Positions 11,991-23,709 of a DNA stretch of 64,000 bases are shown here, in pieces; position 1 is the first letter of the stretch, and every line of letters starts with the position of its first letter. Location of the stretch: positions 11,620,807-11,684,806 of the forward strand of contig NC_136017.1 of the NCBI RefSeq assembly GCF_048128805.1, written 5' to 3'. A program made the translations under genes and the position numbers. The notes below the pieces were generated by a model that saw only the letters and a list, made by a program, of their open reading frames with translations, was not told where the DNA came from and made no database searches. The stretch is from Centroberyx gerrardi. Taxonomy: Eukaryota; Chordata; Actinopteri; Beryciformes; Berycidae.

Positions 11991-12878
11991 CTGGAAGGAC
12001 AGAGAGGGAGGAGGGTCAAACTTAGCCATAAAAAATACATTTTGGTATACATGCAGTGATGCTTGCTTCTAGCAGTATATATTTTCACATCCAGCAGTGG
12101 ATACTTAAAGAAATCTTGCAATAGATTGTAATGTATTTGACAAATAAAGGTGATTGCTGATTCTGAATAACAGGTATTTCAAAAAGGCAGAACCAAAAAG
12201 ATTGTCAAATCTTACCTGGCACGGTCCAGAGACCCTGACACTTTCTTGCAGGTGGAGCCATCTCCGCCACACACACCGCACTTATCAAAGCGCCGGCTAG
12301 AGCCGATGACACGATCACATCCAGCCTTGACACACTGGCCCTGAACACAAACCGAGGTGGAGTCTGGACTGCAGGGTGTTCCATCGGCCACCTGGGGGCA
12401 GCAAAGAGACACAAGCGGAACATTAGAGCTCTGTCTAGTGAGACAGTTATATAAGGGAAAAAGAGAAGGAAGGGTTACAGTTATTTTCTAAGAGGAAAAA
12501 AGCTAGTCCTCTCCAGAGCATGGCAGTAGCCCAAGGGCTGAGAGATATTACAATAGCTGACCCCCTCAACTTGCAGGTCTGCACAAGTACGGGAAAAGAC
12601 TATGAGACAAACCAAAACCCTGGGAAGGTTGTAACATTCTACACTGCATCATACACACGTCAGTCAAACCTCGCTCCTCACCTTAGACTTGAGGACAAAG
12701 AAGTATCCAGTGCCTTTGGCCCGGCACACCAGCTTGCAGCGGTCCTTGGGTGACACTCCAGCATACTTTGGTACCCACACGACTCCCTCTCCTGAACCGA
12801 AGGACACTTGGGCTGACATGTCGTTGTGGGCCAGACACTGTTCCTCACGGAACGACAGGCCTGCATGGAGAAATAAGA

Positions 12879-12911
<33 letters not shown>

Positions 12912-15900
12912 GCAGAGAGGTGTCAGATTTACTGGTTCACCCTGACCTGCATGTTAACTTTCACACCAATGTGCAAGGTACATCAAAACAGAGTTTATGT
13001 ATTCAAGCTAGAGAACTTATCGGTTTGTAAACCTGAATACAAAAAATGATACCTCAACATTATATTTCAGGCTCTGTCCTGCTAAGATCTCTTACCGTTG
13101 GTGTCAGGGCAGGCCTCGGTGTTACAGGAGCGGTACTGGATCCTCTTGCCCTCACAGTACTTGCCCCCATTCTTGGGCAGGGGGCTGTCGCAGTCCCTGA
13201 AGGAGTATTGCACCCCTCCACCGCAGGTCCTAGAGCAGTCGCCCCAGGGACCCCATAGTCCCCAGCCACCGTTCACAGGAGTCTGAAAGCAAAGAGGACA
13301 GTGCTGTCAGTCACATATAAGCACATGCACATGCCCATTACAATGTTAAAATGTCCAGTACTGGAATGGGGTCAATTCAGTCAAGTCAAAATGTAAATTG
13401 AAAATGAAGTTCAAATAATAATGAAAGCGCTTTGGTTCCCAATAGTTTCCTCATAAAAGAAAACTCACTTCCTAAATTGATTATATGTTGAACTGAGCCC
13501 AACCTTATTCTAATAGCAAGCAGAGTACAGTAAACATGAACCAATTTTGCCATGTCTACTGCCAAGTTTCAAAGTTTTGTGACTATGTTTACAATGTGTT
13601 AATTGCTTTGGCCTTATGTGATGTGGGTTGATCTTTTGCCGTGCGGTCGGATTGGATCTAGTTTCTACCTGGTGTTTGGCCGCCTGGGTCTTAGTGAGAC
13701 ACTGTCCCGCCAGGCAGTAGCTCTCGTGCCCACATGGCGTTCCATCGGCCCAGGGGAAGTTCTTGGTCTGGCACACCAGCAAACCGTTGGACGTGGTCAC
13801 CGTGCACCACAGAGCCGCACACGTGGTGCTCAGGTCCGGGCAGTGCTGGGACTCCTCGCCGAAGGTCAGCCGGCACTGGCGGTCGGCGTCGTAGACCGTC
13901 CCGGGCAGGGGCTGGGGGAGCGGCTGGGGCTTGACCGGCTTGTCCAGGAGGCACTGACCGTGGCCGTTGTCCAGGAAGGTGGTGACCATGAGGGCCGAGC
14001 AGGGGGACCACGGCTGCTGCTGGTCCAGGTTGGACAGGGTGGAGGCCATCATGTGGGAGCCCCAGTGGTTACCGTTGACCCCGGAGCACAGCTGGGCATC
14101 GTCGTGGGGCATGTTGAAGACATGGCCTGGAGAGAGGGATGAAAGGAGGAAGGATAGAGGAGGGACGGAGGAAGGAAAGGAGAGAGGAGATACAAAAAGG
14201 AAATATGATGGTTAACTTGGGTGGAGGATAGAGTTCTTTCAGTGCATGGATTGGCATACTAAATGTCAAAGGTCCTTTAACTTTCTTACGTTCACGCACC
14301 AAAACACTGACACTGTTTTCTGCTTTGAGAGGCATCTTACCCAGTTCGTGTGCCACAGTGAATGCCGCCTGCAGCCCGTCGTCCTCGATGATTGAGCAGC
14401 TTCTGTCAGGGTCGCACACCGTGCCGACATCTGCCATGCCCAGGGTGTCACAAGAGTGGGCACCACAGAGGTCCTACAGGGGAAGAGAGAGACCAAAATG
14501 TTAGAGTTTGAGTATTCTTAAATGTCTCGTTCCTTCTGTCTATCTCTGATTCTTTCTCTATCTTAAACCCATCCAGATACACACAAACTCCTCTCTTTCT
14601 CCAGCTTACCGTCCTGGTGAAGAGCACGGCGGTGTCGTAGTGCTCGGGGTGGCGGTCACTGGGCGGGTTGTGCTGCCGCTGCCACTGGCAGAAGTTGCGG
14701 AGGGTCAAGGCGGCGTTGGATGAGACCTGGGGGCCTCGCTCCTCCTCGTACACCACCAGCAGCTTCACCACCGCCAGGCTGATGGAGTTGTGGATGGTGG
14801 GGTGGCGGTAGAGGCGAGACGCCACAGCCATGATGGTCAGCAGGTAAGGTTTGAGCCCGGCGCCGTGGAACTCGGCCATGGACTGGTCGGCCACCAGCAT
14901 GATCTCCAGGTAGCGAGGGGTGGAGACGAAACGCCTGGTCCTGTGGTGGGCTGGAGGTTTGGAGAGAGAGGCAGAGAGAGAGAGAAAGAGAAAGAGAGAG
15001 AGAGGTCAGACCATGTAAACTCAAACAGACTTAAACAGGTTCTTGGACCATGTCAGCTGATATCAGGTTTCAGGGCTAATTTTTGCTTGTGCTAAAGTAA
15101 CATCTGAGTTTTCTTTCAGTTATTTTTTGATATGAATGGATTAGTTTGTCTGCAACAAAATGCAAAAAATATACTCTGGCCTGGAACCAGTGTCCTAAAT
15201 ATGAGCTACAAAGCCTCGTTTTTTCAGAGGGATAGAGGCTCCAAAGAGAGCCTGCGATCTCCGGATGTGCCTGGAGGAGCCTGGCTGCCGTGACTCAGCG
15301 TCACACCACCGGCGGCCCCTCCTCCTCAGGGTCCACATTCCTAAAATGACCTTCTCTGGTGGAAAATTATGTGAGGGAGAAAGGGCGAAGGGAGAAAATC
15401 CTTTCTTGGGAAAAAATGTCTGACGGTGCTACTTGTACCAGGAGGCGAGTTTACACGTCTCAGCGCTGCCGGCTCTGGCTGGCCCTAACCCCGTACCTCC
15501 CCTCCTCCCCCCTCCTCTCCCCTCCTCTCCCTCAGTCACTCCTCCTCCTCCTTCCCCTTGGAGAAGCCCCCCCCCACACTCCCTTCTCCTCCCTCCTCTC
15601 TGGTAGTGCGTAGTTCGAGCTGTCAAAGGTAGCTGAGTCCATTGCGCATTAACTCTTGCTGTGCACCCTGGCGCACACATGACTCCAGCTTGGGTCTACC
15701 TCGAATTTAATACTTTTCAGGAGATTCTGTAGAATAAAAAAGGTCTTAGTTCTTATTTTATTTCTTTTCCTTTCTAATACTTCGTTTGTTTTCTTTTCTT
15801 TTCCTTATTTCATTTCATTCAGGAATATTTTCAGCCACTATGGCCCTGGCCCTGGCACTCATTGTTTCCTTGTTTTTGGTTGCTTGTAATTTCGGTGATC

Positions 15901-16731
15901 TTACAATTTAAGCTTATTCTACTGTTGCGCTCACAGTAAGTTGCTCTGGATAAGGGCGTCAGCTTAAAATGTTGCTGATATAATAAAAAGGTCCTCTGGA
16001 CACAACAAAATGAAGTCCAGGTCCCTAACGCCATTAAAGTGATAGTGTGGTGTCCCTAAAAGCATATAAAAGTTGTGCAATGTGCCTTCTGTTTCTGAAG
16101 CCCTACCTTTCTGGTCTGAGTTAGCGGCTCCGTGCTTGGCTTTTTTCTCCAGATTCTCTGGCACCCTCTCCTCGTCCTCGTTGACCCCGCACTTGGAGCT
16201 CCCTTCCTCAGTCAAAGATGCCCGACCTCTCCGGCGGATCATGTGGACGTCCTCCTCCGTGGGGAGCGCGTCACTGGAGTTGAGGGGCTGGATGAAGTAC
16301 TCTTCACCCTCAAGGTAGAATCCGCCCCTGAGTCCGTGGCACAGGTTGAGCGCAGCGGCGGAGCGCTCCTCTCCGTTCACCGTGCCCGAGAAGAAGCATC
16401 CCGGCTCGGCTCCGGTCTCGGGCTCCTGCGGCGGCCCGGTCTCTGGACTCCCCACGACGTGGAACACAAAACCCGGTGCCAGGAAGGTCTGGTCGGGCTC
16501 TAGCTGCAAGAGCAGCTCCTTGCCAAATACGTCCAACCGGTACACCCTCATCTCCGCCTCCTTCTCCGTCTCCTCTGCGGAGAGAGTCCGCCACGGTTCG
16601 GTTTCGCTCTGCGACCGGGCCGTCGGGTCGAGTCTGACCGGCACCACGGTGCTCTCCTCCCAGGCGCTGCGCACCGCGCCGACGCACAGAGCGGCAATTA
16701 AACCGAACGAAACGCGTAAAAACCACATCAT
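11252..16731 (-). CDS. adamts1: secreted zinc metalloproteinase with thrombospondin repeats
   Basis: Eight coding exons (16731-16107, 14950-14610, 14473-14341, 14126-13669, 13282-13096, 12860-12682, 12391-12216, 11990-11252) give 945 aa; human ADAMTS1 is 967 by memory. Order: signal peptide 1 to about 23; prodomain with Cys-switch KCGV; furin site RTRR ending at residue 215; catalytic domain with zinc motif [11 protein letters not shown] (His364, 368, 374; Glu365) and Met-turn near 392; disintegrin-like to about 515; central thrombospondin repeat from about 525; Cys-rich; spacer from about 702; two C-terminal repeats ending NQGVC. Two C-terminal repeats and the HDG...HESCDP signature fit ADAMTS1 rather than ADAMTS8 or ADAMTS15. 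The known family role is cleavage of aggrecan and versican in extracellular matrix. All splice phases agree. The first of two adjacent Met codons was taken as the start. Confidence 0.92.
12216..12391 (-). CDS. adamts1 exon 7: Cys-rich domain, second part
   Basis: Encodes [26 protein letters not shown] and [14 protein letters not shown], all near identical to recalled ADAMTS1. It ends with two bases (AG) at donor GTAAGA. Confidence 0.93.
12682..12860 (-). CDS. adamts1 exon 6: Cys-rich domain, first part
   Basis: Acceptor TGCAG precedes GCCTG. The exon encodes LSFREEQC and [19 protein letters not shown], the most conserved segment of the ADAMTS Cys-rich domain, and ends FVLKSK at donor GTGAGG. 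A GA tract at 12882-12911 forms the pyrimidine tract of the acceptor on the minus strand. Confidence 0.92.
13096..13282 (-). CDS. adamts1 exon 5: central thrombospondin type 1 repeat
   Basis: Encodes [17 protein letters not shown], with the tryptophan ladder and the CSRTCG core used for sulfated glycan binding and C-mannosylation/O-fucosylation in this family. It ends CPDTN plus one base at donor GTAAGA. Confidence 0.93.
13669..14126 (-). CDS. adamts1 exon 4: zinc site completion, Met-turn and disintegrin-like domain in one exon
   Basis: Starts GC CAT GTC ([10 protein letters not shown]) and runs unbroken through GSHMMAS, the Cys-rich end of the catalytic domain ([10 protein letters not shown]) and the disintegrin-like domain to KHQ at donor GTAGAA. 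In adamts5 the same residues are split into two exons (29131-28964 and 28097-27814). Confidence 0.9.
14341..14473 (-). CDS. adamts1 exon 3: first half of the zinc-binding motif
   Basis: The exon is 133 bases, the same length as adamts5 exon 2. It begins [10 protein letters not shown] and ends VAHEL plus one base, so the zinc motif HEXXH is split by the intron. The donor is GTAAGA. Confidence 0.93.
14610..14950 (-). CDS. adamts1 exon 2: furin site and N-terminal catalytic domain
   Basis: Acceptor CCTCCAG precedes CCCACC. The exon starts with two bases completing the codon left by exon 1 and ends with a full codon (TTC ACC AGG ACG) at donor GTAAGC. It encodes RTRR then [18 protein letters not shown], the start of the mature enzyme. 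Confidence 0.9.
14951..16106 (-). other. adamts1 intron 1
   Basis: About 1.16 kb, with a purine tract on the plus strand at the acceptor (pyrimidine tract on minus). A C/T-rich CpG patch spans 15280-15600 and a LINE-tail repeat lies at 15835-15972. No exon was seen. The paralogue adamts5 has no intron at this position. Confidence 0.7.
15835..15972 (+). mobile_element. LINE 3' tail ('GTAAGTTGCTCTGGATAA' type)
   Basis: Matches the copy at 35360-35510: 'TGGCCCTGGC...GGTGATCTTACAATTTAA', then a GTAAGT-GCTCTGGATAAG-GCGTCAG end, as in many fish LINE copies. It lies inside adamts1 intron 1, opposite to gene orientation. Confidence 0.45.
16107..16731 (-). CDS. adamts1 exon 1: signal peptide and most of the prodomain
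   Basis: Starts [10 protein letters not shown] and ends after CAGAAAG at donor GTAGGG (16106-16101), leaving one base of a codon. It includes an N-glycosylation candidate NSS and the Cys-switch residue in SSKCGV. A consecutive ATGATG leaves the exact start open by one codon. Confidence 0.88.
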
Positions 16732-17125
16732 ATCACTGTCAAATCCGTCAAGTGGAAAGAGAAATTGATAATAAAGTGTCTGCGAGGAAGCAAGTAAAAT
16801 CCTTTAAAGGGTTTTTCCACTATAAGCTACAAACCCCAAGTCTTTTAACTTCCATAAAACTGTCCCCAAAATTACGCACACTCACAAAAATTCTAAAAAG
16901 GGATCAAATCCAGTGCAAAACTCATTTAAAGTTATGTGCAAGTCTGACTACTGACAAAAAGCCTCACAAAAAGAAATCAGTAAATTCCAACAGGTCGGAG
17001 CGTCTGCGGCTCTTTCTCCAAAAACTCAGCAGCTGTCTCAGTTTCTATCTCTCTTTCTGTCTTTGACTTCGGGGGCAGGTTTTTCCTCTGCTGGCCCGTC
17101 TAGTCTGTTCTCTGCTCTTGCCTTG
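16732..17125 (-). other. adamts1 5' UTR (predicted)
   Basis: About 390 bases between the start codon and a start site predicted 25-30 bases below the TATA box at 17151-17157. It is AT-rich at the gene-proximal end and GC-rich nearer the promoter. No intron was evident. Confidence 0.45.
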
Positions 17126-17260
17126 CAGTCAGGATAGAGCCGGTCCCTCCTATATATCCCCCTGCCCCGAGACCACCCCCTTCCTTTGGACCCTTTGATG
17201 TGAGGGGCCAGATCCCGTGCGCAACGACCTGGAGCGTTGCCATAATAATCAATCATCGTG
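17126..17260 (-). promoter_or_regulatory. adamts1 core promoter with TATA box
   Basis: The minus strand reads GGGATATATAGGAGG at 17160-17146, a good TATA box in a GC-rich setting. GGAAGGGGGTGG lies just upstream (17172-17184), suited to Sp1/ETS-type factors. A clean TATA promoter fits a stimulus-responsive gene. The start site is inferred, not observed. Confidence 0.5.
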
Positions 17261-17349
17261 GAGTAGGCTATAGGACGCTTTGGGCCGAGAAAACTTTTTT
17301 TTCTTCTTCTTCATACTCTGCTTGTCGATGCTTGGATCAAGAGATATTA

Positions 17350-17359
17350 CCCCCCCCCC

Positions 17360-17408
<49 letters not shown>
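17350..17408. repeat. poly(C) run followed by (AC)n
   Basis: Twenty-seven C then about sixteen AC units on the plus strand; on the sense strand of adamts1 this is (GT)n then G27. It lies roughly 190 bases upstream of the TATA box. Confidence 0.9.
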
Positions 17409-17410
<2 letters not shown>

Positions 17411-17464
17411 CCTACTATGAAATATTACTACTGACTATATGTCATATAGTCAGCATATAGTCAT

Positions 17465-17515
17465 ACATGCTATTTGGTGGATATTTTAATCCAAAGTGCC
17501 TTACAGCACCATGAG
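17465..17515 (-). mobile_element. short LINE-tail fragment (reverse orientation)
   Basis: 'TTTTAATCCAAAGTGCCTTACA' is the reverse complement of the GTAAG-GCACTTTGGATTA end seen in fish LINE copies. Only this tail remains. Confidence 0.3.
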
Positions 17516-17649
17516 CGCATACATTTATGGTATGGTAATGAAACCCCTTCACTGACACCTCTTACTTAAAACTCAAGCCTCTCCTGTATCCACATTACAA
17601 CATAAATTAGGGTGACAGGCAGCAGTGGCTGATCTGCAGCAGCGGTGAT

Positions 17650-17960
17650 GTGGTGTTAGTGGAACTGGAGAAGGCAGATGGCAGCAGGTCGGGGAATGGT
17701 AACCGTATCGCACTGGCCAGGGGCTCCGGGAACCGTACTCACCTCCGCCGTGCCAAGCCGGCTGTGGTGCGCCGTGGCCGGGTGCCGCAGCACCGCTCCC
17801 CGGGGAGAGGGAGCGGAGAGGGGCCGGTGAGGTCTTAAGGTGGAGCGGCGTCTTTCACCGGCTGCCTCTCCGCTCAGACCAAGGCAGCCGGAGCCCCGCT
17901 CCTCGGGCTCTCTCCCCCGCCCGCCCGGACAGCTCTTCCCCTCAAACACAGACACTAAGA
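17650..17960. promoter_or_regulatory. CpG-rich island upstream of adamts1
   Basis: A GC- and CpG-dense block about 0.5-0.8 kb upstream of the TATA box, standing out from AT-rich flanks. On the minus strand GGCGGAG followed by GTGAGTAC at 17742-17735 is a near-ideal donor, so an alternative non-coding first exon is possible. The open frame through it (18057-17656) resembles no protein I know. Confidence 0.4.
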
Positions 17961-20900
17961 GTTTACTCTGGAGCTTCCTTAAAGTAATTGGCAAAGCAGG
18001 GATCGCATTATCTAAAGTGCACCGAGGGACATCACAAATAAGATGGTGAAACTCCATATATGGTAGAAAGTAAACTTAAAATTCAGACTGTTCAGGAACA
18101 GTCCCTTAGGAAAAAGAACTAAAGTAACACAATAATATTTGAAAGAATAGGCTACTATACGGACCCTAAATATCACAGCAAAACTATAAGTCCCTAAAGG
18201 AATATTATAAGAATATAATACTATAGGAGACCTAAGGTTAATAGACTTATAGTAAACTTACTGTAAACTCACTACTGTTTACAGCACACTGTAGGTCCCT
18301 ATGTCATATTATAGGAATATTGGAGTGAGAGATTGAGTGATTCTTGGGGGACAAGTTGAAAGGACAGTGTGGAATGAGCAAAAAAATGACCAATGATTTT
18401 GATTATGACCTGTGGTGAGACTACTGATGGTATACAAAATCTTTACAGGTACAAAATGAATTAGACTGACCTCAAAAAAGCTTATTAGGCTAATTTCCAC
18501 TGCAACGACTTTCTTTAAAATGGTGCGTGAGGCCTAATAGTGGCATGGATTGTGCACCAGAAGTTAAAGTTTGTCTCACCAAAACAAACTTCACTGATCA
18601 GTCTGTATAAAGGCACAGATTATGGAAGTCCACCTTAAAAGCAACAGGTCAGAAACATGAATAGCTGCAGCTTCGTGATTTTCCAGTAGATGGAAGGTGT
18701 GAGCCAAGGAAAATCCCCAACCCTGCTGCAGACACTTTCCACGGCTTGAGAGACCGATCACCAGTTCGGCCGACAGGTGGCGCTGCGGCATCACATTTAG
18801 AGACCAGTAAGGCTGCAGAGTAGAGGATACCGGCCGCATGGAGGCAGCAGAGGCTCACTAATAAATCTGTACTGTGTGGCGTCATGGGCTGAGAGCTGCT
18901 TCTGCTTCAAGGTGCTGATCCTGGGTCAGAATTGCAATGTAGGGTGATGATATCTGGGCAACTTTTAGAGGCAATGGAGATGGACAATATTGTCAGAAAT
19001 TGGGCAATAGGGCAAAAAACATGGGTTACTTTAATCAATGCACAAAGATGTAATAAGAAAATACTGATATACAGCACATTTTCCAGTGGTAATAAGTGTT
19101 GATTTTTCAGTGACAGTTATTTGGAGTTGAGAAGTGTTGGAGAGTTGTTTGTCCTCTCATAGCGCTGATATGACTCTGGGATGGCTGTTCAAAACAATCC
19201 AAAAGTGTTAACTGTAATGGGTGTGTTCTTGTATAAACACTGGCAGAATGTTGATTTGTACTCTGTCAGAGCTAAATGAACACTGACAAATATATTATAA
19301 CCATTATAACTGTAAGAACTCTGGCAAACTGGAGCGCCTCATAAGGGTTTTTAGGCTTGGATTGGGCCTGGTGAGGTCAGCTCCTCTCCAGTAAACAATC
19401 CCTCTAGAGCCATAGTCTTCAACCAAGTGCCATCCTGACCCAGGAGTCTGCAGGTTTTCATTCCAACCAAACACTAGAGCAGCTGATTTCACTGATTAGT
19501 CCCTCCTTGAAGGCGCCAATCAGTGAGATCAGATGCTGTGGTGTTTGGTTGGAATGAAAACCCGTGCTGAGGAGAATTTGTTGTTACGGTATGAAATGGA
19601 ATACTGCTGTTGATATAGCCAAGATTCATCATAATTTATCATAACAAGTTAAAGTAAAGTAATGGAAAAATCAACATGAAGTCAGAGAGAGATCTTAGCA
19701 TATCGTTAATGGTGTGGGAGGCATTTTTCTCCCACATATCCCATATTTTTCCAAGAGGCTACACAGTGGTGACAGTCCTGTCATAACTCAATCTGTTTGG
19801 GCCTGCAGCAGCGCCTACACAGAGATGCGTGCGAACTCGTCTGTACTCCTCTGTACATGAGCAGGCACATATTTCTATAGGCACGTTTCTGCTCACAGAT
19901 GACTTCCATCTGTAAATCTGAGTGTGAACAGCTAACGATGCAGATCGGCACATCTGCTCTGTAAATCTCATAACGTGGGTAATGGATGATGCACGTTTGC
20001 ACATCCTGCTTATGTGCTCTTTGCGCTAGTGTGCGAGTTTATAGATCTGTAAACTGCGGACGCCTTTAAATCTGTAAATCTGTCTTTAGTCAACATTTAG
20101 AGGATTCTTTCTAGCCAATAACAGCTGCGTTTTAGCATGATGAAGACTGTCTTTAATATTCAACATGTTGAATTTACTGTCCGTTTTGCTACTTCCTTGT
20201 TCTCTGCTGCTGCTGCCATGCAATTTCCATATAGATGAATCAAGTTCATCTTGTCTTGTCTTATCAACCTGTGACTTTGCAGAGTGTGTCTGATAATACT
20301 GAACATGTGACATCACACACACTGTCTCGGCCTACCATTGCCAGGAATCAACTGTAGCACACTGACTTGGTCTAGCCATGCAAATGACATACAAATGTTT
20401 GACATTCAGCTCATTCAGCTGACTCATCACAGGCCAACTTTATCCAATGAGTTGCCTCAGCATTGTTGATTTAACCACATGAGCATCTTGACTTGCTGCC
20501 AGGGAAAAAATTTGGATTGACTTTTATTTTTCCAAAGAAGAGAGGGCAATCCGCTCAATATTCATGCTTCTATTCAGACATTGTGAAAGTAGCGAGGAGT
20601 AGAGGTGGGATGAGCACATGAGGGATTTCACCACTTGACTGTTTGCTGCTTTGTCTTTCGTCTTTGCAACCAAAATAAGCGCATAAAGTACATCTTCAGC
20701 ATGGGTGGCATCAGTGTAAATTTAACCTCTAACCCTGGTGATGTTAGTGCCATGCTCTGCCTATTGACTGCTAAATGACACCTTTGCTTCTTCATAGACA
20801 CTTCAAATCTGTGGTCACTTTATATGTCAGATCTGATCTTTTCATTGCTGTCTAAACGTAAAGTGTCAGCAGTGAGAAGGATGATACACCAATAACACTC

Positions 20901-21360
20901 AATTTTTATACTTTTAACTAACTAACCCTAACTTGTTATTGGTCTCATTATGCTATAGCAGTATGGTTAATATATGGTTGAAGTAGTGGGCAACCTGTTT
21001 CTCCACATAACCTGCTTTCAACTAGGTTTCCTGACACATCATGCAACAGACTACAAAACAACCAACAGAAACTTTGATGCATCAATAATGTGTTGATGAC
21101 TCCATGTTTTCACTTGTTCCGAGATAAAAATATAAGATGAAACAGACTCGCTTTTGTGTGTGTATGCGACATTTCCCTAAAGGCATCACACCCAAGATAA
21201 AATGAACGACACCGATACACAGATATTTAAATATATAGATTTTTATGTACATATATTCATGTGGATGACTAGAAAAAAAACACTATTTTCTTACAAAGGA
21301 ATGATTCTGCACAGTCATATTCCTAAGTTAAATAGTAATTTGATACAAAATTACCATAAT
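17961..21360. other. intergenic stretch between adamts1 promoter and adamts5 3' end
   Basis: No exon was recognised. Visible items are a CTCF-like motif at 18769-18788, a hairpin-forming repeat at 19400-19570 and a SINE-like fragment at 20690-20765. The remainder is AT-rich single-copy-looking DNA. Confidence 0.5.
19400..19570. mobile_element. palindromic repeat with long inverted arms
   Basis: The left arm TTTTCATTCCAACCAAACAC (19455-19474) is the reverse complement of the right arm GTGTTTGGTTGGAATGAAAA (19541-19560), separated by further partly complementary sequence around CACTGATTAG / CAATCAGTGA. A diverged copy is at 28205-28375. It is non-coding and probably a miniature element. Confidence 0.5.
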
Positions 21361-21364
21361 AAAT

Positions 21365-23709
21365 AAAACTCATCACGTTTGTTTTTTATTCACACATACC
21401 AGTTGTACAAACAATAAATTACAAGTTCAGTGCTGTGTTTCTGTCGTTCAGCGAAAGGGTCTTTCCCCACTGGAAGAGTCCGAGTAGGGTGTGTGTGTGT
21501 GTTGAGTGTGTGTGTGTGGTGCTATTATGTGTCTAAATGAGTGTGAATTTTCAAAAATGTGTGTATAATTTTTAAAAATGTATAGTTTGTGTGAGTATGC
21601 ATACATGCATGTGTGTTTGTTATGCAAATACTGTGTACAAGATGCATTGTTTAAATGTGTGTGTGTGTGTGTTTGCATGTGTTTTTCTGTGTAAATATGG
21701 TTGAATACTAACACATACATGAGAGATCTATTAATTGTATAAAAATATGTTTACATTGTGTATTCTTTGTGTAAATCTGAATGGGCGAGGGAAGAGAGTG
21801 TGTGGTATGTCGACCTGGGTGAAATAGTATTTGCGAATATTTTGGATGGTTTGTTTTATCCTACATAGGTGCCAGATGGGTGGGGCTTGCCACACAGGAA
21901 AATAAAATGAGTGCCAGAAAGTTTAGATAATCACAGGAAGGTATTTGAAATTCTATTTTCTGTAATGGATCATCTGCTGGCACAAACGGAATTGTTGTGA
22001 TGTGGCAAACGCCGCCCATCAGGGAGGAAAACGGGTTAAAATGAATGATTCATTTGCAAATACTACTTCTCCAAGGTCTGGTAGTGTCAATCTAGTGAAT
22101 GAAGCGACTGGATAGATGAGTGGATCCTGGAATAGGGATTGAGTGATGAAAAGAGAGGGAGAGACAGAGAGGGAAAAACAGAGAGAGAGTGAGGTGGAGT
22201 TGAATTGCATAAGGACAGGGTTAGTTTCCCTCTTGCTGTCGTTGCGAGTATCCAGGGCACACATTGTCATACTAGTGTTGTTTGTTTCCTAAACAGATAA
22301 ACAGACAAACAAACAGAGAGGCAGACGGTCGGTGTGAAAACACAGGGAACGTAAACCTGACGGAGCTGAGAGGGAAGATACAAGGAGCTTATAGATGCAG
22401 TAGAGGACAAAAACACTATTGTGTCACATATGTTTATGTTACATATGTGTTTTAAACACAGGCGTGGGCACAGGGATACACACAGGTGCAAGCAGGTGCA
22501 CACACCACACACACACGCACACACGCGCACACACACACACAATGTCAAGCATTGCCCCAAACCTGTTTACATGTCAAAATCATATACTCTATAGGTTATA
22601 GAGTGTCATGGTCGCCTTGCCCCTTTGTCAATCTTACAGTTGCAAGGTTTGTCCTCTGAAGGCCACAGTACTCTCTCTTTCTACCATGCTGTCGTTTCTA
22701 CACTGTAGGCGATTATCAAATCCAAGATGGACTGTGGTCTTGACGCGGTCAGTTAAGACACACAGGTGTTCGGTTTCCCAGCTGGTTCTACCGGCTTTGT
22801 ACCATAGACTCTAGCGCTGTTTGGATGCGATGCTCGGGCTTCCCATTCGTTCTCGTCGGCCGAGTCGTCATCCGATGCATCCTCGGTTAGCAAGTAAACG
22901 TTTGGGATCTTAATCTGTCCTCTGTCCTCCTGTTCTTTTGTTTTAGAATTGTAATGGGAACTCGTTTGGAATGGGAACTACTTTATGTTCTTCCAGTTCC
23001 TCGTCTTGCTTCCTGGTTTTCAGTCCACAGAGGAAGTTGGGCAGACCAGTCAAATAAGACAGGGCGGGGTCTTGTGGGCGGGGCATAGGGGTTGGGATGG
23101 GGACGTGATTCGACGAAAATGAGAGAGTGGATAATGAGTGCTTCCCATGGTTGGGGCGGTTGTCTGGGACACAAACAGGACAAAGGACAAACTTCCAAAA
23201 CCCCACAGTGATAAGAACATATGGAATAGCATAAAAAATCAACATGACACACATACCATTACAGGGCAATACACACTGAGCCTCCAGGGATGGGAGTCGA
23301 CAGGACAGACAGACAATTATTGTCCACATGTAAATGACATGCAACGTAAGTCCTTAGCTATGCCAGGGCCTGGCAACTGTCCCAGCTATTTGCACTTTAT
23401 ATGGAAATTGTCCTCCATACTTAATGTCCTCTGCATAGCTTTTACAATTCCAGGACATTTCTCTGGCATATAGGGGCAAGGCAAGTAGGGGTGAAGGCAG
23501 AGTCTTCTGTCTCTGAGTCTCTGTGTGTTTGGTCCACCCCCCTTCAGCCCACATTCACGGTCCTATTAAGGTTCTACATCTTAAATTTACTGTCCCATTC
23601 AAGGTCCTACATCCAGCACTGACGACCCCTTTCAGAGCTAGAGTTACAGATTATAACTTCTTCTTACGACTTGTTTGATCCTCGACTCAGTCTCTGTCTT
23701 CCTGCCGCC
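21365..23709 (-). other. adamts5 3' UTR (predicted)
   Basis: The minus strand reads AATAAAAAAC at 21390-21381, giving a canonical AATAAA about 2.3 kb below the stop codon. Long 3' UTRs are known for ADAMTS5. The stretch is AT-rich with CA/TG tracts near 21490, 21660 and 22500, and no intron is evident. An earlier or later signal cannot be excluded. Confidence 0.4.

Noticed and set aside
17656..18057. 133-codon minus-strand frame in the CpG island upstream of adamts1
   Set aside because: It resembles no known protein; GC-rich DNA is short of stop codons. Kept only as a possible non-coding or promoter region.
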